Under the pieces are notes generated by a model that saw only the letters and a program-made list of their open reading frames with translations, did not search any database and was not told where the DNA came from. DNA of 50,486 nt from Diaporthe sp. PMI_573. Lineage: Eukaryota > Ascomycota > Sordariomycetes > Diaporthales > Diaporthaceae. The position numbers and the translations under genes are program-made. Where the stretch lies: NCBI GenBank assembly GCA_021399435.1, contig JAJTUP010000172.1, positions 1-50,486 on the forward strand, written 5' to 3'. Shown here one piece after another: positions 20,706-30,900 of the stretch (position 1 is the stretch's first letter; each line of letters begins with the position of its first letter).

Positions 20706-22404
20706 ATGCCGAGGCCCCGTAAGGACTTGGAGCGCGTCAAGGACTGGATCCTCGAGCAGCGGCGAGAAGGACTATCCATTGACACTATATGTGCCCATCT
20801 CCGCGACGATGGGCACGTACTCGACGTCAGGACCCTGAAAAGGAGGTTAGCGGAATGGGGTGCCCAGGAGTACTCGCCCCTTCACTCAAAGATTGACACC
20901 AACACCTTCGTCGAGCTGATCAAAGGCTACTTCTACCGATACGGATATAGCGACACTTCTATCGTCCGTGATCTCAAGCGACGCGGCATCGAGATCTCCG
21001 AGCGGACTGTACAGGAGTATCGTCTGAAGCATGGGATGAAGCGGCGCTTCCGAGATCTGGCTGAACGACAGGAGGCTATTCAAAAAGCAAGAGAGTTCCT
21101 CTTCCAAGACGACCGTCAGTCTTCAAGCATCAGAGGATTTGGCAGGGGGTATCTATACCACTACGTCCGCATCCGTGCCGGCGTCCTTGTCGGCCAGAAT
21201 ACCTTATATCGCGAGTACCAAACGAACCCAGAGTGGAAGAAGCGGGCCGAGCAAAGACGCCTTGTTGATTGGAAGCACCGAAAGAACTTCCAGGTTCCTG
21301 GGCCTAACTTCATGTGGTCTCTCGATGGGTACGAGAAGCTCAAGAACTTCGGCTTCTCTATCTACGCCTGTATCGACACGTACTCGAGAGCCATCATCTG
21401 GATATATGTCGGCAGGGGGAACATGACAGCGTTGAGTTCACTCAAACAGTTTCTACGGACAGTGTCGTACTCAGGGGTCCGCCCCCTTTTCACCCGCTCG
21501 GATCACGGTATCGAGACTCCTCTTTGGGCCGGAGCCCAGGCGATTCTCGCCGACCTTGATCAGACAGAGTTTCGGTATACCACCGATGATAACGACCAAC
21601 GAGTCCATAGGCAGGGAGCGAGACTGAGCTCCTGTCATATCTGGGGCCCAAGCACATCGAACCAACGGATCGAGTCTTGGTGGGAAAAGCTACTTAAAGG
21701 TGTCAGTCAGCGCTGGATCGCGTTCTCACACGAGCTGATTGATAGCGGCCTCTTCCAACCAAACCGTCTTGCTCACCAGATCGCGGTATATGCTCTCTAT
21801 GGACCCATGATCCGTCAAGAGGTTGCGGACTTCACGGAGATGTGGAACGGCCATCGCATCCGACCACAAAAGAATAGGGAGCATCTCGTCGCCGGGATCC
21901 CGATGGATCTGTATAATACAAGCGAAGTGGAGAACTGGGCAGTCCATCTAGGGCCTGCGGCTCGAGATGGGCTTGCCCAGATGATGGCCGCTGTCGATTC
22001 TATCGATATAGACGATCTTCTTGACCCAACAACAACGGACTGGTGTGGTCGACAGCTCCGGGATCTTCGGTTCGGTGGTCAGCTAGATGGGGAGCTTGAT
22101 CATAAGCGACCACACCTCGCGATCTACTTACGGCTTAGAGACAAGATTCAGGTTCATCTCGACTGCGGGGCTAGTCCGGTGCTGAGCATCACAGAGAGTC
22201 CAGTTGGAGGGCAAGAGAGATTCGTACGGAAAAAAGTACTCCATCGCACTCAAAAGTTAGCTGACAATGCTTTAGCTTCAGCTCCTCGAGAAGAACTACC
22301 TTGAGCCTATTAATAATGGCCTCTCCGGAACTGAGCTACCTGGCGATATTATCAATAGTGTGGATGAGCTGATGGGGGACCTGGATCACCTTGAGCTAGA
22401 GTAA
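20706..22404 (+). CDS. Integrase/transposase (rve-type DDE) of the TA element
   Basis: Exons 20706-22223 and 22276-22404, joined by a 52-bp GTACGG...CTGAC...TTTAG intron, encode 548 residues. Without splicing the frame would end at 22304 with an unrelated tail, and splicing restores a helical C-terminus. The N-terminus has two helix-turn-helix-like units (about residues 10-45 and 80-112), expected to bind the TIRs. The catalytic core resembles retroviral-type integrases: Asp207 in a WSLDGYEKL strand followed by IDTYSRAI, Asp266 in TRSDHGIE, and Glu323 in NQRIESWWEKL, spacing D-58-D-56-E. This differs from Tc1/mariner transposases, although the target is TA. All three acidic residues and the whole frame are intact, so the protein may be active. 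Confidence 0.85.
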
Positions 22405-22407
22405 CTA

Positions 22408-23659
22408 CTATTTCCTCGTCTGTTTACGAGGATGCCGGCTACTTGGCCTCCTCGTATCAACTCCTCGGGTTCCAGCAGCGGGACCATGGGCAGTGAAGGC
22501 AGGGCCAGCCGAGAGCTCCCTATCCTCTGCCTCTACTGAGAGTGCTGAGCTTATAGAGTCTCGAGCTCGTTTCCGACCCGCGCGGGTCTCGTCCACGTCG
22601 CTAGTAATAACCTCGATCTGTTCTTCTGCGCTAGCTCTCGAAGGAGGTAGAACTGGGCTCAGAGAGGGGCTCAAGGAGGGCGAGTTGAACTCGCTCCCGA
22701 TTAACAAGGCTGGCTGTACCTTCACCTCGGTCTTAACCAACTCTTTCTTGACTCCCTTCTCCTTTTTGTACAGCTTTATGGCTGACCTCGGTGTCTTGAT
22801 ATGACGAGGGGCCGGGACTTGTGGTCGAGGAGGCAATGGCTCATAGAAAACAAGGAAAAGGAGATATCTGCCCTCTGTTTTACTGAAACGAAAAGGGCAG
22901 TCCTCGCCGAAAAGCTCTGCGAATGTCTGTCTCTCCCAGTCGAGGTCGCTCAGCTCCGTGATACCCTCCTTAATATGGGTGTTCTGAACGAGTCTCTTGT
23001 CGAATTGAAGAACAGAAGAGAGGGCAGGCTTGTCCTTGAACTGAGGGAAGAAGATGCTGTCGAACCAGAAGTGGACAGGTAAAGATGGTTCCTCGTCGAC
23101 GAAGGGGCGCAAAGCGACTTTCAGCAGCTCTCTAGCCAAAGACCACTGGGGCTCCTCGTCTTCGTCTAGTATTTCCCATGGGTCAGGCCTCGCAAGGAAG
23201 ACGGTGAGACGCATCGAGATCTTCCGTCTGCTCTTGTTTTGGCTCTGCTTAGCCACAGCCTCACTGAGTTGCGACGAGCTCGCCCTCATGCCCCTCGCGA
23301 TCCGACTCTGGGTAAGTTTGGCATCTCGATACACGGCGGCGGGCCGCGATGCTGCGAGGATACGGCCAGGGCCGTCTCCAGAGCCGGTGAAGATTGTCTA
23401 TGAGGGGTGTGGAACGATCAGAGGCTGTTAGGTCGATAGACTGTATAGCGGAGGAGGTGGAAGCCGTCTCAACGTCTCGAAACGGGACCGGCGAACTGTC
23501 GAGGATGGAGATACTCGTGGGCCAACGTCTCCCGCAATATGGACACAAATTCGACCCTGGGTAGCTATCTCGGATGAAATCGTGGCTCCGTTGGTACGAT
23601 TTAGGGGCCACGGTCTTCGGAACATCGGGACATGTCTGCGATAGGACGTGATCGGGCAT
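22408..23659 (-). CDS. Second gene of the TA element, unknown protein with CPYC motif
   Basis: A frame from the ATG at 23659 (MPDHVLSQTCPDVPK) contains a possible zinc knuckle CPYCGRRWP at residues 50-58. Near 23395 coding passes to another frame that stays open to 22408. That part reads RILAASRPAAVYRDAKLTQS, MRLTVFLARPDPWEILDEDE and VHFWFDSIFFPQFKDKPAL, and ends in a Lys-, Ser- and Pro-rich low-complexity tail. The switch is either a one-base indel, which would disable the gene, or an intron I could not place. It is convergent with the integrase and ends 3 bp from it. By position it could be a targeting or accessory factor for transposition. No homologue was recognised. Confidence 0.6.
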
Positions 23660-23957
23660 ATCTACGTACAAGACAAGGTCAGTCGCACAATCTCATGATG
23701 GATAGACCCGAGCTTACTTAGGGAATGGATGGGATAGCCCACAACAGCTACGGGTTGGCGATGGGCTGGGTATTGATGCTGGTGTTGATGTGTGAGTGGA
23801 AGAATTGTGACGCGTCACCAGGAATTATCACGACATATTCCCTGGTGGACATGCCATCTAAATGATGAGATACCTTCCGAATAGTGTGCGGTACTGTAGT
23901 CTTACAAGGGCCCACAAAATTGCTAAGAATTTCCACATGGTTGAGGCTTCCCAAAAG

Positions 23958-23991
23958 GGTTATGTCACCCATGTGGTAATGTGCGACCGTA
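23958..23991 (-). repeat. Right terminal inverted repeat of the TA element
   Basis: Mirror copy of the left repeat, ending at a TA dinucleotide. The gap between it and the second gene is about 300 bp and holds no other gene. Confidence 0.9.
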
Positions 23992-24673
23992 CGAGTCTCC
24001 CCATCCTGTCCTTTGATTTCTCCTCACGAACTATCACGAGCACATACCTCCGCTATTGTGGAACTCCGTTGCATATATCTATATACGGGCTTCCGAAGCT
24101 CACTTTCTGTAGTCAAAAAACCGGTCAACTTGCTCTATTCGATATGCCATTCTCGGAATCGTGATAGGAGGACTTTGACGCAAATCACACCGTGTCACGG
24201 TACACTCATTGCCACATTGTGGGCCGGGTACGTTACCCCACTTTAAATAATTCGCGGTCAGTCAGCTATGACATTTTTTGCATCTAATTTGACGATGAAG
24301 CCCTTTCCATCATGATCTCTTGGTCTGCCCAGATAGCGGGTTAGATGATAGTGGAAGTCGGCGTGGATGCTGTACGAAAGTGAGCGAGCCACATACTCAT
24401 GCTGTGAAGATGAACAGCAAACAGGAAGATACCTGAACTGTGATGAAATCGGTGTATAGTCGATTACCTCGAGAATTTCATGGGCGTAAAAAAGGTTCTG
24501 CACTCGTTCTAGGGTCGCTCTTGATTTCACGCACTGAAATAGAGATGAAAGTCTCGATAAAATCTATCGGCTATCCTCCTTTTATTCACGCCTGTTCCGC
24601 CCGTGCTTTGCCACGACTGAGAACACCTCCTGCACTCAATTTGAAGAGTTCTTTGGTCGTTAAACCGTTTGAA
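23992..24673. other. Region without recognised gene
   Basis: Target flank of the TA element, then the 3' side of the HSF gene. A minus-strand frame at 24258-24530 (RYLGRPRDHDGKGFIVKLDA) looks coding but is unassigned. Confidence 0.35.
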
Positions 24674-25680
24674 TTATAACATCTTATAGCTGCTCCAGAT
24701 CAACATTGCAGATGAAATCTTCTGTTGATTGTTTTGTAATTCCTGGATGAGGGCTAGGCATTGCTGCTGCTCCTGCTGGACCTGCGCAAGCTGGTCTCGC
24801 AGCCTATCCATCTCTGTCTTCGCCAATGGCCCAGCCTCGCCACGCCCTAAATTCCTGCCTGGTTGGATGTCGAGGAGAGCGTACTGGCCGGTGGGGCCGT
24901 CCATGAGGTCCTCGGCGTCGCTATCCTGCTCGAGACCTCCCGACGAATCCTTGCTGGCCTGCTTCTTCCTCTTTTTGCCGCCGGTCTTGTTCGGCTTCGT
25001 GATGAGCCATTGCAGGACCGGGTGAGCCCGCAGGAAATAGGGGTGCGCATATTCGCTTGGGCTCTTGGATTTCTTTTCGCTCGCCCTCATGGAGTTGTCG
25101 GACAGCCAGACTCGCTTGCGAAACCTGTATATGTGTAGCTGGCGGACAAACGAGGTGTAGTTGTTGTGCTTGAACATCTTGGGTATCAGCTTCTTCGCGA
25201 AGTCCTCCTCGTCGAGCACGATGAACGAGTCGCCCTTCTCTGACCACCGGATGAGTTCGCTGTTGCTACCATTGTTGAGAAAGCTGTAAAGCAGTCAGCA
25301 GGAGTCGTCCGGACACGGTGCCGTACGTCGGGTGGAGGGTATACAAACCTGGAGAGCTTCAGCACGAACGGCGTGATACTCCTCTTCTGGTTTGGTCCGT
25401 GGTTCTCTTTTGTGGCCTCCTCCTCGATCTTCCTCGCGCGCTCCAGGAGAAGTCTGAGATGCTCCTCGCTCAGCGCTTCGTTGGGTAGCGGCATGAAGGC
25501 GCCATCGCCTTCCAGGGTGCCCCATTGGTCGGGCGGGGCGTCGAACGGAGAGCGCGGCGCCGTGGAAACGAGCGCTCTGCTGCTAGCGGGATCGCGGATG
25601 GCCAGGGCATTCGATGGGGTCGGGGCTTGCGATGGCGACAGGAAGGGGTGGCCGGGTGGGGCAGACTGTTGCGCAAGCAT
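24674..25680 (-). CDS. Divergent heat-shock-factor-type protein (HSF domain)
   Basis: Exons 25680-25349 and 25283-24674 (65-bp intron) encode 313 residues. The HSF DNA-binding domain spans about residues 103-210: PFVLKLSSFLNNGSNSELIR, WSEKGDSFIVLDEEDFAKKL, and the recognition helix NNYTSFVRQL. The usual NMYGFHK after it is HIYRFRK here, and the following YYNPYFRRGHPNLLWLI is altered to YAHPYFLRAHPVLQWLI. A short coiled coil follows (DRLRDQLAQVQQEQQQCLAL), then a stop after only about 110 residues, whereas Hsf1 orthologues are far longer. I read it as a duplicated, shortened Hsf1-like gene. The frame is intact. An upstream exon is possible because a CAG lies just before the first ATG. Confidence 0.8.
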
Positions 25681-25710
25681 ATTGTAATCAAGGACGCGGC
25701 TGAGCTTCAA

Positions 25711-26249
25711 AAGCAGAGGTTGGCAGTTAGCGTGAGGGAAAGGGAGGAAGCATCGAAGCGGTCCTACTTTTGATAGCTGGAGATGAACTCTTTCGGAGAT
25801 TAGTATGTAGTTGTGGTGAAGGATGGGATGTATGGTACGAAGTACACGCAGAGATTACATGGAGGACGAGAGATTGATATAGCTGTCAACCATTTCAACC
25901 CCCCTCCCCCCAAACCCCCCAAGGCTCTCCACGGTGCTAAAGCCCTGCCATGATAAGCCGAAACCTACTTAGTACCTACCATGCAAAAGGCCCCGAGCAC
26001 CAGCTTTTCGCAGCCCGATGCAAACTTGCAGCTAGTTAGGGCGACCTAGTCGTGCAAGTGCCGAGAACCGCGACAAGAATTAATAAAGGGACGCGTGTGC
26101 CTCGAATAGTCCTGCAGGAGTTTTTTGGTGAACGCCTGAAGCGCAGGGCCGTGCATCCATAAGCTGGATAGAAACATCTTGTAGGCTCTGGCCTGAGAAT
26201 CGTCTGTCCACGAGTATATTCCGTTCTTCGGCTGTGGCTCTCGGAACAA
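25711..26249. other. Region without assigned gene
   Basis: Probably the HSF promoter. The minus strand at 26046-26245 has a coding-like run (PKNGIYSWTDDSQARAYKMF, LWMHGPALQAFTKKLLQDYS) that ends at a stop and is unassigned. Confidence 0.4.
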
Positions 26250-26921
26250 TTGTGCGGGGATGACTCAATCGACTCCATATCGAACCGCATACTTGCTGAC
26301 TTCTTTTACGTTGAACTAATCGATCTGCCGTATTTTGCCAGCAGTTCTGAAATCTGCTTACTCAGGCTACGATGCCGACTGCAGCCAGGCCCCGCCTTTT
26401 CTAACATCTCGAGGAAGTTTCGACAAAGCAGGATCTATTTCCGCGGCGACGAGCCAAATTACTATATCTCACATCTGATGTCCTCAGGTACAATAGAATG
26501 CATCAACTACGGAGGGGATTTTTGTCGAACCATTGAAGTTATGGTCTCCTCGCCGGCATCAGAAATAAGCGTCAAGATCGAGGGCGCTGACGGTCAGAGA
26601 CGCCATATCAGCGGAAGTCCTTATCCCCTGGGACAACTTATACGAGACCAAGGCCTAGATTGCTTGTTTGGGAAGCCGGACCACAGTGACCTTTTTGATT
26701 TATCGGCGATCCAGGAAAACAAGGCAACGATGCGACTAAGGCAACTCTTTCTCGATCCTTCTTTAGTCGAGCTTGCTGCGTGTCGGCTACAGCGATCAAG
26801 TGGCAAGGTTGGTTGCAGGGTACCGGCAGATGCTCTAATCTCTAGCTCTTCCCTCCTTGACTTTGTTGGACGCGGTGAACCTGACGGTGGCTCTCCGTGT
26901 CTCTTGCGAGATGGCTGGTGA
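26250..26921 (+). CDS. Unassigned 223-codon open frame
   Basis: The frame is open from 26250 (no ATG until about 26477) to 26921. It reads like real coding sequence: IYFRGDEPNYYISHLMSSGT and FCRTIEVMVSSPASEISVKI, then a Ser-rich end. I recognise no family. Lack of an N-terminal ATG suggests a missing or spliced first exon, or a fragment. Confidence 0.3.
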   Translation: MCGDDSIDSISNRILADFFYVELIDLPYFASSSEICLLRLRCRLQPGPAFSNISRKFRQSRIYFRGDEPNYYISHLMSSGTIECINYGGDFCRTIEVMVSSPASEISVKIEGADGQRRHISGSPYPLGQLIRDQGLDCLFGKPDHSDLFDLSAIQENKATMRLRQLFLDPSLVELAACRLQRSSGKVGCRVPADALISSSSLLDFVGRGEPDGGSPCLLRDGW

Positions 26922-27163
26922 GTTGACCGTCTCTCACGGGCTGTAGCCCACCCGGACTGAGGACGACGTGGGAGGCGTCCGCAATCCATTGAAAGCAGCA
27001 ATGGCACTGGTATGAACTGGTCTGGCTAGGGATAGTTCGATGTTCTGTTGCGGCGTTCCCATTGTGCTTGCTGGGTTTTTCTCCGTTTACTTTGTTTTTA
27101 ATTACTCAAACCTCAGCCACTGCAACGCAAGTATTGCATGATTTAGAAAACGGATATTCGCAC
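26922..27163. other. Short spacer
   Basis: Nothing recognised. Confidence 0.3.
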
Positions 27164-27350
27164 CTAAAATAATACCCTAGTCTCATCCGGCCCGTCATAG
27201 TGGACGCATATCCAGATTAGGACCCAAAAGAATGACTCGAGGCCGTGCATGAAGGAATGCTGCTCGCCTAAGAAGCGCCCCGACTGCCATGAATGCCCTC
27301 GTGCCGGTCTTGCCCTTTGCTCCGGAGGCGCCACCTCGCCGCTCAAAGAC
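27164..27350 (-). pseudogene. FunK1 kinase C-lobe fragment
   Basis: The minus strand encodes GKTGTRAFMAVGALL and, after a frameshift near 27270, GEQHSFMHGLESFFWVLIWI followed by CVHYDGPDE. This is the activation-segment end and C-lobe helix characteristic of FunK1 kinases (GTRAFMAIG..., HDLESFFWVL). It is complementary to the piece at 11975-12217, which carries the catalytic loop, but is far away and on the other strand. It is a frameshifted scrap. Confidence 0.75.
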
Positions 27351-27877
27351 TACGTGACGCCACCTATCACCCTCGATGGTGCCACATCACAATACGGGCA
27401 TGTTGATCAACATCACGCGAGGTTTGGACGTCATGTCAACATCAACTCAATGCACGTGCTATGTGATGTTGTGTGGCATTGATCGAAACCTTGGATGAGC
27501 TCATAGTAGGTTGTTAGCCTAAATGATTTTCCATTCCATTTCTCAGTCAATACTAGCACATATTGCTGTGAGCAATACTAGCCTGTATCTCTTCATCAGT
27601 GGAAGCCTTATATTTCTCATTTATCTCTACCGCTTTCATGTAACCATGCATCGACTCAGTGATGGAATTATACATTGAAACTGAAACATACCCTCTGTTT
27701 TGTTTGTTTCACTGAAACTTGACCTTCGTTTCAGTTTTGTTTCTATGTTTGTGAAACAGAGCATTCAATACGGTGATTCGACGGAATCGTTTAACCTATT
27801 GTCTCTAACAGTCTCTATTAATGAACTTATTAAGACAGAACTCGGAATAGCTCGTACAGAGCCTTAGGTAATTACAT
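27351..27877. other. Non-coding region with short GAAAC/GTTTC repeats
   Basis: No gene. Between 27675 and 27765 several GAAAC and GTTTC words alternate and could form hairpins. Confidence 0.4.
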
Positions 27878-28735
27878 TTACAGTATGGCATGATCCTCTT
27901 GAGGATCTTGATCTGCCTCTAGTGGGGCGTTTTCAAGTATTGCTGCAGCCTCCTCAACCTGCAATGCATTCCTGAATATGCCACTCAATACAGCCCGCTC
28001 TTTGCCTGGTGGAATCCTCACCCAGCTCTTTATACACTCAGTGATCTCTACCATTTCTGGTCCTAGTCGAATACGCTCAGGCGAAATGGTATGCTTTGTA
28101 CCTGAGAAAACCCGTTCCGGCTCAGCTGACATTGACGGGATCGAGAAGATCGTGATAGCCATCTTGCTAAGGTTCGGATAGACGAACTGGCGTGCCGACT
28201 CGAGCCACCAACTTAAGGCTGATTGTTCGCCAATTACGTGAGGCGTTGCCTGGTCTGCATATTAGCAAATATTGAGAATGTAAATAAGATGCAAATATAC
28301 CCCAATGAAGGCGTCGAATTCGTCTCGGAGTTGACCATGAATGGCACCAGCTGCCTTAGCCTTGAAGCGCTGAAAGGGATTCTCTATCTGCCCGATATCT
28401 GAACTTTGGGGCGTTTGCGCGGACACTTCGACCTGTGGCTTGAAGTGCTTCTGCCATAGCTTCCGCGCGGCCCGAATTGTTGGTTCGATATATTGCATTT
28501 GATGGGCCCAATGGGTATCAAAATAAGCCTCGCGGTAAGCTGGATGGAGAAGTACTGCAGCAGCATAGACTGGAGTGTCATCTGTGAGCTTATAGTACTT
28601 ATCAAACTTGAACCACGAAGCCAGGATACGCGCTTCAAGCCGCGGATGATTGGAAAGAGCGCACTTCTCCTTCTGCTCTTTGTAGTGCTGAACCAGATAG
28701 TCCATTGAGAGCAGCATATCATCCAGGGTATCCCT
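27878..28735 (-). pseudogene. hAT transposase, C-terminal part with dimerisation domain
   Basis: Two segments, 28735-28262 and about 28250-27878, encode the end of a hAT transposase. The first has DTLDDMLLSMDYLVQHY, then FKFDKYYKLTDDTPVYAAAV and LLHPAYREAYF. A short GT-AG interruption (about 28251-28301) precedes SALSWWLESARQFVYPNLSK and the dimerisation signature FSIPSMSAEPERVFSGTKHT with SPERIRLGPEMVE. The N-terminal BED zinc finger and first catalytic residues are absent, and an upstream TGA closes the frame. The C-terminal domain is well preserved, so this is younger than the other hAT pieces here but still incomplete. Confidence 0.8.
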
Positions 28736-29186
28736 ATCACGGGATCAAACGTGAACCAAAACAGCGTCATGCGGGCGTCAGCGCCGTCGTCGTCGGTGCG
28801 GGCCCCCCCCCCCTGCTCCTCCTCCACCACCTACACCATGTAGCTGTCGGCGAACTGGAAATTGGAGAGACAGGCGTGAGCGGCGCGTGATGATGACGAC
28901 GACGAGTAGGCCTCCAGGCAGAAGGCAAATTTTGACAATTCAAAACACTTTTAAACAGAACATCCTGGGTTCTTGGGTGCAGAATTGCTGGGCTCCGAAT
29001 TGAACATTGGAAATCCTTAAATAAGCTAACTATAGGACATAAATTTGACTTGACATTTTTACTAGCAGCTTACTTATTAAACTATTTCGGCATTGCTTAC
29101 ATTAAACCATGAATTATCACCTGATCGTTCACTTAAGGAAGCCAAGACTGGTCTTCTTAAATAAGCTTTAAAGTTAGGACTAACTA
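28736..29186. other. Intergenic region
   Basis: No gene. A run of ten C lies at 28804-28813. Sequence from 28930 to 29180 is AT-rich and probably includes the promoter of the following gene. Confidence 0.4.
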
Positions 29187-30228
29187 ATGGTATCCTATTT
29201 ATACTTACTCTCCTACCCTTTGAAATTGCTTTTGAATTCCATTGTCGTGTGTTTCGATCTTGTCAAGATTATTACACCATTGCTGTCGACCGCAACCATG
29301 AGTACCACGACATTAGCTACAGGTAATGTTCTCGGAACTCTTTGTTTAACAACACCTCAGCTACCCCTAATTGCTGGTATATCTACCGTCTCGGCAGTGT
29401 AAGTTGTGATTGATTCCCTCCTAGTCCATCACTGAACTCATCTAGATTTAGGTACGATCGCCCGTTCTGGAACAAGTGCCAGGCACATCTCTTCTTTTCC
29501 AGTCCAGAGTTTAACACTGTCACATTTATCTTTGATCAGGGAGGGTGTTTCGAGCGACAGAGAAATGAATTCCTAGTCCCTGCTGGTGCGCCAAATGGAG
29601 AGGCTTACGTGATATGGTGAGCCCCCTCCTATTTTCGTACAAGCCACGGACCTCGTTTGCTCATATCAGTTGTAGGGATTGCGAGGGTCTTTCGCCAACA
29701 TGTGTCCAAGCTTCTATCTCTCAGGGCCAGGAGAGTGCCGGACTGAGCTCTACACAGAACGGCGACATCATCTGTATGCCAAATCCGTTGAATGCAGGAG
29801 CTCCTTCCGGGAATAGCTCGTCGCAGAGACCTGAGTTGTCACCAACTGGAGCAGCTCGGACGCAGGCTTCTAATTGGAACTGGCCGATGCCATCTCGCAT
29901 TCCAAGTGAGGATGTGTCGCGTTTAGTAACAACCCCAGTCCCGGATATAACATCTGAGCCAGCGCCCGTGGCCGTAGATACAAGCACAAGCCGCACAGGC
30001 TCCCAAATATCAAGCGTGTCTCAGTCTATTGAGACACAGTTCAGTACAAAGACTTCTGATCAGTCCAAAGACAAGACAGATAACGGTATATTTGGCTTTC
30101 CTGGTGTCAGTTCCGCTACTCGCTTATTAACGATACCGGGCTTTAGCTCAAAGGTGCTCACCTTAACTCGGACTATCACAACGCTGCTTACCACAACGGT
30201 TCCAAGTGCAGACACAAAGGATGAGTGA
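29187..30228 (+). CDS. Ser/Thr-rich, possibly secreted protein (three exons)
   Basis: Exons 29187-29398, 29452-29616 and 29676-30228, separated by 53- and 59-bp introns (GTAAGT...TTTAG and GTGAGC...TGTAG), give an uninterrupted 309-residue protein. The N-terminus is hydrophobic (LYLLSYPLKLLLNSIVV) and could be a signal peptide or anchor. Residues about 71-150 form a Cys-containing module: PFWNKCQAHLFFSSPEFNTV, VPAGAPNGEAYVIWDC and LSPTCVQASISQGQ. The second intron splits the W-D-C join, so the module only appears after splicing. The rest is Ser/Thr/Pro-rich, like a glycosylated stalk. A cell-surface or secreted role is my inference. No family name can be given with confidence. Confidence 0.65.
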
Positions 30229-30900
30229 GGAATTCAGTCGAAAGATGATTTAATGTTTTGCAAAACAATAAAGAGGATTGCGGAATTTGAAGCGGGTTGA
30301 ATGGTCCTGGCTGGGGAGCGGGATAGGGCGAGCAATCATGACACCCATTGAATGCCTGAACCGTGCCAGCCTTTCAGTTCTAGACGCCACTCATTTGTTA
30401 TACGATGTAGGAAATAAACAAGTACACAGGAGAAAATTCTTTTAATGGAGCGGAATGTCTATTGTCATGGAAGGGGAACCAGAGCGGACAATCGAATGGG
30501 TGGAGGTGCCGGAGGGAAAAGACCAGAGCAAAGTAAGAGCTGACAACGAAGAGATCAATTCGAGAAGTCGCACGTATAGAGGCAACATCAGGGGGAGATC
30601 TTAGAAAGAACACTCATTACCGGATATTGAGTTAGCCTGATTTTTCATCTTGCGAGATCACTGTCATTACAAAGCTGTATCAAAGCAATATATGATAATA
30701 ATTTTGCATTTTAATACGTCTGCAATAGTGAGCCTAGGCCTATTCTAGCCCGAACGCCAACGAGGAGTTACTTGTGTTTTTCGTATTCACGAGAGCACCG
30801 ATGACGAAGAAGTGACTACAACTGGGAATTGGCCTATTAGTCGTCGAAGTAAGCCATCCTGCAAACACGGCCCAATAGCCGAGATACACCAAAATCGGTC
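30229..30900. other. Intergenic region between convergent genes
   Basis: No gene was recognised. Confidence 0.4.

Larger units (their letters stand above)
20407..23991. mobile_element. TA-flanked TIR DNA transposon with rve-type integrase and a second gene
   Basis: Terminal inverted repeats begin TACGGTCGCACATTACCACA at the left end (20407 on). The same sequence is found reverse-complemented at the right end (to 23991), about 33 bp with one mismatch. TA dinucleotides sit exactly at both outer edges, consistent with a TA target duplication. Inside are two convergent genes whose stop codons are 3 bp apart: an integrase-like transposase (plus) and a 300- to 400-residue unknown protein (minus). 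Each gene starts about 300 bp inside its end, so promoters probably lie next to the TIRs. The layout is that of a complete two-gene transposon of 3.58 kb. I could not assign it to a named superfamily. Confidence 0.85.
20150..24160 (+). pseudogene. Unassigned reading frame split by the TA element
   Basis: A plus-strand frame open from about 20163 to 20406 (FERIKTYVRRKSTGLTKLPT, then HREATNALMASHPLYHQMLT) runs into the left end of the TA element in a TAC tyrosine codon. Removing the element joins it to DNA at 23992, but the joined frame meets a stop within about ten codons. A shifted frame then stays open to about 24160. The sequence looks coding but belongs to no family I recognise. It may be an old degenerate gene that served as the insertion target. 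Confidence 0.35.

Noticed and set aside
22275..22304. Frameshift in the integrase C-terminus
   Set aside because: A canonical 52-bp intron with a branch site explains the change of frame without invoking mutation.
25910..25925. C-rich runs here and at 28804, 41650 and 46920 as G-quadruplex or regulatory sites
   Set aside because: Isolated homopolymer runs. Only those inside the pogo TIRs are clearly conserved between copies.
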